Assembly (NCBI GenBank): GCA_002315825.1
Contig: DCIC01000129.1
Location: 1-5,054, forward strand
Length of the DNA: 5,054 nucleotides
Origin: Bacteroidales bacterium UBA1736
Lineage (GTDB): Bacteria > Bacteroidota > Bacteroidia > Bacteroidales > UBA932
Direction of reading: 5' to 3'
Shown here: positions 1 through 4,721 of the stretch, in pieces
Layout of the letters: each line of letters begins with the position of its first letter
Position numbering within the stretch: the stretch's first letter is position 1
Notes under the pieces: generated by a model
Database searches by the model: none
The model's input: the letters and a program-made list of their open reading frames with translations, nothing else
Told to the model about the DNA's origin: nothing
Made by a program: the position numbers and the translations under genes

Positions 1-48
1 AATGCGTCAGAGTGGACGCGATATGGGCGTATGAGCGCGTATATTATA
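1..48 (-). repeat. Edge of a degenerate 10-bp repeat array, minus orientation
   Basis: Read on the minus strand, this stretch contains TCATACGCCC followed at 10-bp steps by degenerate copies (ATATCGCGTC, CACTCTGACGC). These are the same unit as the large array at 1306-2379. One exact GTATGA is visible near 29-34. The array runs off the left edge of the window. It begins just beyond the terminator of the gene at 104-700, the same position and orientation as the short flipped block at 2323-2379 relative to the second orphan gene. The copies are few and degenerate, so the call rests on matching the bigger array. Confidence 0.6.
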
Positions 49-55
49 AACACAA

Positions 56-80
56 GCACCCAACCTTTTGGGCTGGGTGC
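56..80 (-). terminator. Hairpin terminator of the 104-700 gene
   Basis: GCACCCA (56-62) pairs with TGGGTGC (74-80), and the interior can add CC/GG around a TTTT loop. On the minus strand the stem is followed by a moderately T-rich run (TTGTGTTTAT). It lies 24 bp beyond the stop codon of the minus-strand gene, where an intrinsic terminator is expected. The T tract is weak, so terminator is likely but not certain. Confidence 0.65.
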
Positions 81-103
81 ATTTCCTGTGTAGGCTGTGA
101 GCG

Positions 104-700
104 TTAAGCGGTGGCTCTGTTAGATTCGGCCTGTTTGTCGGCCTTTGGAGTCTGTTCCACAACGGCTTCAGTGTAGATGCTTGCAGCCTTTTTCACGATT
201 CCCGAACACATATTGGCCTGTTTTGCGATGGCCTTGCAAGTGAGTGTGAAGATGTTTTTCAGTTCCTTTCCCTTGGCTGAGAAAATCGGCTGTTTTGACG
301 ATATGCGAAGGGCGGTGCTTGACAGGCGCATCCCCTCGTCCATTACGAGGGCCTTGTTCATTTCGCCTTTGCCGTTGGTTTTGTAAACCACATTTCCTGA
401 AAGGAACCTCTGGAAGAGGGACTTGGCGCGGATACCTGACTTGGCCTCTGTGCCGTTGAGAATGACGACCTTGAAATTGTCCTCAAACGAGAGCCTTTCC
501 CTTGCATCTGCAAGCATTAAGGCGAGAACGGGGGCGATTATGGCCTCTCCGTCAGTCGATTCTACGCCTGTAATAGCGATGAACTCCGTTTTGCTCTCGC
601 CCTTAATTGTGCGCTCTTTTGTGAGTACAGCTGCGTTGTTAGGGAGAATGTTTTCGCCGATAACACCAAGAGAAACTGTGAAAATTGAATTGTTAGCCAT
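104..700 (-). CDS. Orphan protein of unknown function, 198 aa
   Basis: I do not recognise this protein. The frame runs from ATG at 700 to TAA at 104-106 and encodes 198 residues of normal, balanced composition. The N-terminal half (about 1-85) alternates hydrophobic and polar residues, as in a beta-rich fold (FTVSLGVIG, EFIAITGV, FKVVILNG), with a short helix-like LALMLADARERL around 58-70. The region at about 92-165 is basic (RAKSLFQRFL, KGKELKNIF, CKAIAKQA). The tail (about 181-198, with TPKADKQAESNRATA) looks disordered. No signal peptide, membrane segment, zinc cluster or known catalytic motif is visible. The start has no Shine-Dalgarno sequence, as is usual in Bacteroidota. A hairpin terminator and 10-bp repeats follow directly downstream, the same arrangement as at the 2441-2902 gene. 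The basic middle makes nucleic-acid contact possible, but that is only inference. Confidence 0.8.
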   Translation of the reverse strand: MANNSIFTVSLGVIGENILPNNAAVLTKERTIKGESKTEFIAITGVESTDGEAIIAPVLALMLADARERLSFEDNFKVVILNGTEAKSGIRAKSLFQRFLSGNVVYKTNGKGEMNKALVMDEGMRLSSTALRISSKQPIFSAKGKELKNIFTLTCKAIAKQANMCSGIVKKAASIYTEAVVEQTPKADKQAESNRATA

Positions 701-755
701 AGGGCATTTTTGTGGCCTTGCAGTCCTTGTCTGCTTGTGTGCTTGTTAGCACCTA

Positions 756-780
756 CATTCAGTGTGCCAATAACTGAATG
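756..780. promoter_or_regulatory. 8-bp dyad upstream of the 198-aa gene
   Basis: CATTCAGT (756-763) and ACTGAATG (773-780) form a perfect inverted repeat with a 9-bp spacer. It lies 56 bp upstream of the ATG at 700, in the leader or promoter zone, so it could be an operator or a leader hairpin. No regulator is identified and an 8-bp dyad can occur by chance. Confidence 0.35.
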
Positions 781-864
781 GGTTAATTGAAAAAGTTTAT
801 GTTTTTGCCTTGCTCTGAATTGAGCATAGTTAGGGCCTATGTTTTATGCGACTTGCTTACGCAT

Positions 865-880
865 CGTACACCAGTGTACG
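865..880. promoter_or_regulatory. 16-bp near-perfect palindrome
   Basis: CGTACACCAGTGTACG has two 7-bp inverted half-sites around a 2-bp centre, the size and form of a site for a dimeric helix-turn-helix repressor. It lies about 165 bp upstream of the minus-strand gene start, rather far for a simple operator. The role is inferred from symmetry alone. Confidence 0.35.
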
Positions 881-1111
881 GTTCATTAAGGCAAATGTCA
901 ATAGCAATTTTCGTGTTTCTTAGTGAATAATTCCGAGTTACATCGCCAACGCATCAGATGCATATCGTGTAACGCCTGTTCCGCACTGAAGCATAAAAAT
1001 CTATACTCCGCGAGTTCGTTAAACTCTTGCTTGGTATGTCAAAGAACTAAGTGACTAATGATTTTTCTTTCGCAGTCAGCATAACGCTAACACCCTCGCA
1101 CACTCTCCAAT

Positions 1112-1213
1112 ATGAAACCCAAGTGTACTCTCTATCGCCTCAATCAAATTCCTCAATTTCAATTCATAAATCGTAACGGCGAAATCAAACTGAAATCTGT
1201 TGTAAAGGTATGA
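1112..1213 (+). CDS. Doubtful 33-aa small ORF just before the array
   Basis: ATG at 1112 to TGA at 1211-1213 encodes 33 residues beginning MKPKCTLYRLNQIPQF. The peptide is basic with no recognisable motif. No Shine-Dalgarno sequence and no good Bacteroidota promoter were found upstream. It ends about 95 bp before the repeat array, so it could be a leader peptide or chance. The opposite strand is also open here without a start codon (1076-1273), which weakens both readings. It is listed for its position; coding is not established. Confidence 0.15.
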   Translation: MKPKCTLYRLNQIPQFQFINRNGEIKLKSVVKV

Positions 1214-1305
1214 TGAAAATCTGAATCGTGCAAATTTTCTGCAAAAAAGATTTTTCTTTCTGTCAAGTCTTTCTTAATAGTTCTTGAATGATAAGGAACA
1301 CGCAT

Positions 1306-2320
1306 TCAAGCGTATGTTCATACACTTGCGCTTGATCAGGCATCATACGGCGTTCATACGCGCCCTCAATATAGGCGTTCATATGCCTTCACACTCCTTC
1401 ACGCTGGTTCATACGCTTTCATAGGCGTTCAGTGGCCTACATATACGCTCATTGTGCTATCAGTCGCACTCATATTCGCTCAGTCACAATCATACGCCAT
1501 CATACTCAATCATACGCGTTTATACACTTTCAGTCACGCTCATATACTATCATACGCCCTCATAGAAAAGCCAATCTTGCTCATACGCCATCATACGCCC
1601 TCATTGTTGCCTTTCTTGCGCTTTCATACGCCATCAATCGCCCTCAATACGGATTCAAACGCATTCAGACGCACTCATAGGCTTTCAGGCTTATTCATTC
1701 GCCTTCATAGATATTCATCCGCGTTCAGTCACATTCACGCTTAATCATAGGCCTTCACACGCTTTCATACTCGTTTATACGCCATCATACTCCATCATAT
1801 CCGCTTATACTCATTCATACACCTTCATACTTGTTCAGTCACGCTTATATGCTTTCAGACACACTCATATAAGTTCATACGCTTTCATACTCGTTTATAT
1901 GCCATCATTCGCACTCATATTCTCTCATACTCGCTTATAGGCATTCATACTCATTCATAGCCGTTCACACCAATTCAGATGCGCTCATATCTTCTCATAC
2001 TCGCTCAATTCCCCACAATTACGCTCAGGTATCTTCAAGTGCGTTCACGAAACGGCTTTTCACGCTCATATACGCTCAAGATGTGGCAAGCCGTTTCGCT
2101 CAAAGCCTTCAGACACACGCGGTTGTGTTCTCATATCACGCGCTTAGGTGCTTTCAAAACGCCCTCAGGCAACAAAATGAACTCTCACACGCTTTCAGTT
2201 ACGCTCATTGTATTCAGCCACACTCACTCCCCACCATACGCTTTATGACCGGTCACGCTCCCTCACGCTCATTTTTGAACCTTCACGCGCTTAACTGAGC
2301 AATCATACTCCCTCATACTC
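1306..2320 (+). repeat. About 1-kb degenerate array of a phased 10-bp unit, consensus TTCATACGCN
   Basis: The core TCATAC recurs every 10 bp, with roughly 22 exact copies and dozens of one- or two-base variants (TTATAC, TCAGTC, TCACAC, TCATTC). The T and A of the TYA trinucleotide vary least; the three bases after TCATAC vary most (gcc, gct, tcg, tca). Core positions are 1379 to 1429 in one register and 1460 to 1560 in another. From 1655 to 2045 every core falls exactly 10 bp after the last, so about 40 units carry no insertion or deletion. The register is looser at 2048-2180, then returns at 2185-2313. The plus strand is G-poor and C/T/A-rich. The open frames across it are low-complexity by-products. 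The left edge starts with one inverted half (GTATG-TT-CATAC, 1312-1323). It is not a CRISPR: there are no long repeats and no unique spacers. Confidence 0.92.
2048..2098. repeat. 11-bp perfect inverted repeat inside the array
   Basis: CGAAACGGCTT (2048-2058) and AAGCCGTTTCG (2088-2098) are exact reverse complements separated by 29 bp. They flank about two and a half array-like units. The strict 10-bp register ends at the left arm. It may mark a small insertion, a protein site or a hairpin. It lacks the T tract of a normal terminator. Confidence 0.6.
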
Positions 2321-2330
2321 GTTATGAGGG
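2310..2330. repeat. Hairpin at the point where the array changes strand
   Basis: CCCTCATA (2310-2317) and TATGAGGG (2323-2330) form a perfect 8-bp stem around CTCGT. Units left of centre read TCATAC on the plus strand; units right of centre read it on the minus strand. The dyad is therefore made of two facing repeat units, and a longer imperfect fold of about 50 bp per side is possible. Confidence 0.75.
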
Positions 2331-2379
2331 CGCGTGAATATGTATGAGCGCGTATGAGCGTATATGAACGCGTATGAAA
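2323..2379 (-). repeat. Short flipped block of the 10-bp array
   Basis: Five to six units read GTATGAGCGC or close variants on the plus strand, which is GCGCTCATAC on the minus strand. Exact GTATGA cores lie near 2342, 2352 and 2372, again 10 bp apart. The block ends 9 bp before the terminator stem of the minus-strand gene at 2441-2902. Its position mirrors that of the repeats at 1-48 relative to the 104-700 gene. Confidence 0.8.
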
Positions 2380-2387
2380 CGAAAAAT

Positions 2388-2425
2388 CAAAAACGGCCTC
2401 ACAGGTATCTGCAAGGCCGTTTTTG
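2388..2425 (-). terminator. Strong intrinsic terminator of the 153-aa gene
   Basis: CAAAAACGGCCT (2388-2399) pairs perfectly over 12 bp with AGGCCGTTTTTG (2414-2425), with a 14-nt loop. On the minus strand the stem is A-rich on the 5' side and ends in TTTTTGATTTTT, a textbook intrinsic terminator. It starts 15 bp beyond the TAA of the minus-strand gene. The plus strand also ends in a TTTTT run, so it can work both ways and would insulate the gene from the array. Confidence 0.88.
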
Positions 2426-2440
2426 CTTGTGTTTGTACGC

Positions 2441-2902
2441 TTATGCAAGCCTACTCGCCACTGCAAGGGCAAAGGTTTTTTCTTGCTTTTTCTTGCTTTC
2501 AGCAAGCCATTTTTTGCAACTTTCATCGGTTTTGCCACCGAGTTTAGTCGCTTTCAAAATTGCAATAGCAATTTCAACGCGCTTTGCCTGTTCACACACA
2601 GGGGTTTCTTTCAGAAACCTTCCCGCTTTGGGACTTGCAAAACCAGCCAAAAGGCCTCGCACATACAGGTAAGCGTGAGGGGCCACTTTTGCCGACTTGA
2701 GAGTGAACCCCTTTCGTGCATCAGTGAGGGCTTCGCCCTGCGCACATAAGGCCACAAGGTCGGCTAAATGCTCAAAATTTTTGCCCCAATCCTCCAGAGT
2801 TTCGTCAAAAATCTGCTTTGCAGATTTTTCCTGTTCAGGCGCATTAAGGCCTTCGGCCTGTGCGTTGAGGGTTGCGTTGAGAGTTGAATTTGTGTTTGAC
2901 AT
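2441..2902 (-). CDS. Orphan alpha-helical protein of unknown function, 153 aa
   Basis: I do not recognise this protein. It runs from ATG at 2902 to a stop at 2441-2443. The first 25 residues are low complexity and probably disordered (STLNATLNAQ, encoded by a 12-bp tandem duplication at 2861-2884). The remainder looks mainly helical: about 26-56 (SAKQIFDETLEDWGKNFEHLADLVALC), 76-90 (HAYLYVRGLLAGFAS), 103-120 (EQAKRVEIAIAILKATK) and a Lys/Glu-rich helix near 128-150 (CKKWLAESKKKQEKTFALAVAS). There are cysteines near 53, 103 and 129 but no metal-binding spacing. No signal peptide or membrane segment is evident. The start has no Shine-Dalgarno sequence and sits in an A/T-rich leader. A strong terminator follows at once, then the flipped repeats. 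It shares gene-terminator-array context with the 104-700 gene, but I see no sequence similarity between the two products. A small helical DNA- or protein-binding role is possible but unproven. Confidence 0.8.
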   Translation of the reverse strand: MSNTNSTLNATLNAQAEGLNAPEQEKSAKQIFDETLEDWGKNFEHLADLVALCAQGEALTDARKGFTLKSAKVAPHAYLYVRGLLAGFASPKAGRFLKETPVCEQAKRVEIAIAILKATKLGGKTDESCKKWLAESKKKQEKTFALAVASRLA

Positions 2903-2960
2903 AACAAAAAATTTTTGAAAATTTCCCGAAACCGTCGGGCCGTTTTGTCGATTGAGAGGG

Positions 2961-2968
2961 CAAAGTTA
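2961..2968 (-). promoter_or_regulatory. Possible Bacteroidota -7 element for the 153-aa gene
   Basis: The minus strand reads TAACTTTG, an exact match to the TAnnTTTG -7 motif, about 58 bp upstream of the ATG at 2902. I see no TTTG at the -33 spacing, where a long hairpin arm lies instead. This is a short motif and the call is tentative. Confidence 0.35.
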
Positions 2969-2971
2969 TTC

Positions 2972-3065
2972 GCGCACTCTTCGGACGATTTTTTTATAAA
3001 ATCTTCCTTTGCCTTCGGCAAAGAGTATTTTATAAAAAAATTTTCACGCGTGAAGAGTCGTGCGC
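2972..3065. repeat. Long imperfect extragenic palindrome
   Basis: Three nested perfect segments share one centre: GCGCACTCTTC (2972-2982) with GAAGA and GTGCGC (3052-3065, 3-nt bulge), a 15-bp A/T arm (2988-3002 with 3027-3041), and CTTTGCC/GGCAAAG (3007-3013 with 3017-3023) around TTC. A separate 12-bp palindrome, TTCACGCGTGAA, lies at 3043-3054. The form is that of a REP-like or miniature-element hairpin. It is too long and too distal to be a simple terminator of the neighbouring genes. Confidence 0.75.
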
Positions 3066-3143
3066 TCAATGTGGGCGCGATAGCAAACCTCGTGCCAAAG
3101 TTTGAGCGACTCAAATTTTCCCAAAAGGTCAGGAGTCTATGTG

Positions 3144-3193
3144 TGCGTAATAGTTATAAAATTTTAATAAAAAAATTTTATAACTATTACGCA
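3144..3193. repeat. 22-bp perfect inverted repeat
   Basis: The arms 3144-3165 and 3172-3193 are exact reverse complements, beginning TGCGTAATAGTTAT and ending TAACTATTACGCA, with only AATAAA between them. The inner A/T part resembles the inner arm of the 2972-3065 palindrome (ATTTTATAAAAAAATTTT at 3027-3044 versus the same with one extra A at 3161-3179), so the two may share an origin. It could be a terminator, a cruciform site or a miniature element. No gene end lies beside it, which argues against a plain terminator. Confidence 0.85.
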
Positions 3194-3224
3194 ATATGGC
3201 AAAAACGGCAAATTGTGGCTCTTG

Positions 3225-3283
3225 TTGGTTCACTAATCCCAAAAGTGAACCAAGGTAACTATCTTTGAAACAGATAGTTAACC
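3225..3283. repeat. Two adjacent hairpins
   Basis: TTGGTTCAC (3225-3233) pairs with GTGAACCAA (3245-3253). Immediately after, AACTATCT (3257-3264) pairs with AGATAGTT (3272-3279), extended by GGT/ACC with one bulged A. The two stems are only a few bases apart. The second contains TATCTTTG (3260-3267), a -7-like match on the plus strand without a fitting -33 element. Confidence 0.6.
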
Positions 3284-3376
3284 TTCGGAAAAATGGCGAG
3301 GTGGGTGGTCGGTCTGGTGCGGATACCATAAATTTGCTCCGGCCAATTTTCTGAATCGCACTTTCAAAAGTGAACC
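3227..3376. repeat. 150-bp stretch bounded by 8-bp inverted ends
   Basis: GGTTCACT (3227-3234) and AGTGAACC (3369-3376) are exact reverse complements at the two ends. CAAAAGTGAACC also occurs twice as a direct repeat, at 3240-3251 and 3365-3376. This could be a miniature mobile element or a set of regulator sites. I see no target-site duplication, so a mobile origin is only a possibility. Confidence 0.3.
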
Positions 3377-3468
3377 TAAAAGCCAAATAAATCCCTTCCA
3401 GTTCCTATTAACTTTGATATATCCCAGTCCCAAAATTTTCCCCGGCCCTTATTTTTAAGATGAATTTC

Positions 3469-3526
3469 CTGGGAGCCTTCAGCTGCGTACCTATAATATA
3501 ATAGGCGGCTATCCCGTCACTCCCAG
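3469..3526 (+). ncRNA. Candidate structured RNA element, three nested helices
   Basis: CTGGGAG (3469-3475) pairs with CTCCCAG (3520-3526). Inside, AGCTG (3481-3485) pairs with CGGCT (3506-3510) using one G-U pair, and CCTAT (3490-3494) pairs with ATAGG (3501-3505) around AATATA. The two inner helices are contiguous on the 3' side, giving a long rod with internal loops. It lies about 195 bp upstream of the plus-strand gene start but before the promoter at 3658-3689, so it would not be in that gene's leader. No known riboswitch or RNA family is recognised. Base pairing is seen; function is not known. Confidence 0.3.
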
Positions 3527-3657
3527 ATTTTAGCATTAAACCGAATTTTCTTTGACCGTTCTATAAATTCGCTTAATAACGAATCCCAAATTTTTCCGGA
3601 GGCCCAAAAATTAGCTTTCACTTTTGGCTCAGCCCATTCCAGACAATTCTTCTATCA

Positions 3658-3689
3658 TTTGCACAATTTCCAGAAATGTGTTTTCTTTG
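3658..3689 (+). promoter_or_regulatory. Bacteroidota-type promoter of the 297-aa gene
   Basis: TTTG (3658-3661) is followed after 20 bp by TTTCTTTG (3682-3689), one mismatch from the Bacteroidota primary sigma pattern TTTG-N19-21-TAnnTTTG. Transcription would begin around 3696, giving a leader of about 25 nt before ATG 3721. It places the in-frame ATG at 3676 upstream of the -7 element and so decides the start choice. Confidence 0.6.
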
Positions 3690-3720
3690 CATCATTAAAT
3701 TGAATCGTACATCTTCACAA

Positions 3721-4614
3721 ATGAAAACCGAAAGTCAGGTATTGCATCTTCTCGCCATTTCCCAGATCAAAGGCGAAGCCGAATGGGAACTCATCCAACT
3801 CTTCTGTCAAAAGCATCACTTTCGCTTGGGAACATTTGCCCCTTCGTACAATGAGGGCAATGGACTGACCGCTTCCAAGTTCTTCGATTGGTATCACAAC
3901 GGGTTCGGAGCCGGTGATGTTGCAAAAATTTCCGGAAAGACCGTAATAATTTCCGACAGTGACCTGAAAATTTCCAAGATATGCGGAGAAATTTCCACGG
4001 AGGGTTATTGCGAAGCAAGCCTTACCGTGCCTGTTTCCGACCTGGAAGCAATGACTCCTGAAGGCCAAGCCGCAATCCACATCCAGCTTTCCCACCTGAA
4101 TCTGGAGTATTGCCGTAAAAATTTTACGGTTATGCCCAAATATGTGCCAAAAATCAATGATCGCGTGCTAATATGGAACCAAAACGAGTCGAAACTGGGT
4201 GTTATCCGTGCTATAGCTCCAGATACCAACGAAGTTGAACTGTATTGCTGGTTTGACTACAGGACAAAGAAACTTGGCCACTCAATGCACGAAAAGAATG
4301 TTGTGACCTTCCACGAATACCATTTTGAACCTATGAGCATCGTGGCCCAGAGAAGATTGAATACGGAGCTGGAGAAAGTGGGCAAGGTGTGGTACGACAA
4401 ACTTCACCGGATCGAGCCACTGAAGGTGAAGGTTGATGTCGGCAAACACTACTGGTACATCACCGACAAGATGAAAGTGGTTGAGGAAACCGAGAAGGGA
4501 ACCCCGACCTCAAATTTCCGATATATCTCAGGAAACTATTTCTCAAAATATGAAGATGCCATAGAGTATCTGGGAAGAATTTCCGACCTACTGCGTGACC
4601 GACTGGCAAAATAA
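3721..4614 (+). CDS. Conserved-looking protein of unknown function, 297 aa
   Basis: A soluble-looking 297-residue protein of a kind seen in Bacteroidales accessory DNA; I cannot assign a family. Residues 1-65 are mixed (WELIQLFCQ, then aromatic-rich FFDWYHNGFGAGD). Residues 68-105 look beta-rich (KISGKTVIISDSD). Residues 144-182 (INDRVLIWNQNESKLGVIRAIAPDTNEVELYCWFDY, cited as a range) have the pattern of a small SH3-like barrel. The C-terminal 240-297 holds HYWYITDKMKVVEET and YISGNYFSKYEDAIEYL, ending in a helix. No catalytic motif, signal peptide or membrane segment is visible. ATG 3721 is chosen over the in-frame ATG 3676 because the promoter's -7 element (3682-3689) lies between them. There is no Shine-Dalgarno sequence. 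The gene stands alone, divergent from the 153-aa gene and convergent with the minus-strand genes to its right. Confidence 0.85.
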   Translation: MKTESQVLHLLAISQIKGEAEWELIQLFCQKHHFRLGTFAPSYNEGNGLTASKFFDWYHNGFGAGDVAKISGKTVIISDSDLKISKICGEISTEGYCEASLTVPVSDLEAMTPEGQAAIHIQLSHLNLEYCRKNFTVMPKYVPKINDRVLIWNQNESKLGVIRAIAPDTNEVELYCWFDYRTKKLGHSMHEKNVVTFHEYHFEPMSIVAQRRLNTELEKVGKVWYDKLHRIEPLKVKVDVGKHYWYITDKMKVVEETEKGTPTSNFRYISGNYFSKYEDAIEYLGRISDLLRDRLAK

Positions 4615-4656
4615 ATCCCCGCTTTGGCCTTAAATCTGGCAAATAAGCGAGGATTT
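4613..4656. terminator. Shared terminator between convergent genes
   Basis: AAATCCCCGCTT (4613-4624) pairs with AAGCGAGGATTT (4645-4656) with one mismatch and a 20-nt loop, overlapping the stop codon of the plus-strand gene. On the minus strand the stem runs into ATTTATTTTG, a fair T tract, so it would also stop transcription coming from the right-hand genes. The long loop lowers confidence. Confidence 0.55.
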
Positions 4657-4721
4657 GGTGCTGGGAGGTAGATTATCTTGGTTTTGACCTTATCCTCCCG
4701 AAAAGGGCCATTTCTGGCGTT

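Larger units (their letters stand above)
701..1305. other. Intergenic region between the 198-aa gene and the repeat array
   Basis: About 600 bp with no convincing gene. It holds two short dyads (756-780 and 865-880), a doubtful plus-strand 33-codon ORF (1112-1213), and a minus-strand frame open from 1273 to a stop at 1076-1078 that has no ATG. That frame reads plausibly near its end (ELKLRNLIEAIESTLGF) and could be the remnant of a decayed gene, or chance. The region carries the 5' leader of the minus-strand gene, whose promoter I could not identify: no clear TAnnTTTG element lies close upstream. The 10-bp repeat does not extend into this stretch. Confidence 0.5.
2903..3720. other. Palindrome-rich divergent intergenic region
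   Basis: About 820 bp between the minus-strand 153-aa gene and the plus-strand 297-aa gene. It holds at least six inverted repeats (2925-2939, 2972-3065, 3101-3115, 3144-3193, 3225-3253, 3257-3279), a direct repeat (3240-3251 and 3365-3376), a multi-helix element (3469-3526) and a promoter (3658-3689). Open frames at 2764-3114 (minus), 2915-3268 (plus) and 3129-3386 (minus) cross the palindromes and look like by-products. A minus-strand frame at 3278-3448 is open for 56 residues and reads plausibly (KVRFRKLAGANLWYPHQ) but has no ATG. It could be a gene remnant. Confidence 0.6.

Noticed and set aside
1076..1273. Minus-strand frame reading ELKLRNLIEAIESTLGF near its end
   Set aside because: Open for 65 residues and protein-like at the end, but it has no ATG and overlaps a competing plus-strand frame; kept only as a possible gene remnant.
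101..2294. Integron attC-like core motifs (GTTAAGC near 103, GCTTAAC near 2288)
   Set aside because: The matches are 2.2 kb apart, one is part of a stop codon region, and no paired attC fold of usual length surrounds them.
1432..2298. Open plus-strand frames of 71-96 codons across the array
   Set aside because: They are rich in H, S, Y, I and R because TCATACGC lacks stops; several frames are open at once, and the 10-bp period shifts frame at every unit, so no coherent protein repeat results.
1306..2379. CRISPR array
   Set aside because: The unit is 10 bp with a 3-4 bp variable part; there are no 23-40 bp repeats, no unique spacers and no cas genes in the window.
2764..3268. Overlapping frames of 116 codons (minus) and 117 codons (plus)
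   Set aside because: Both run through the palindromes, giving mirrored FIK-type peptides, and the minus one overlaps the better-supported 153-aa gene.
3129..3386. 85-codon minus-strand frame
   Set aside because: Its C-terminal part is the translated 22-bp inverted repeat, and a different minus frame here is equally open; no start context supports it.
3676..3720. Upstream in-frame ATG for the 297-aa gene
   Set aside because: The likely -7 promoter element lies downstream of it at 3682-3689, so it would not be transcribed.
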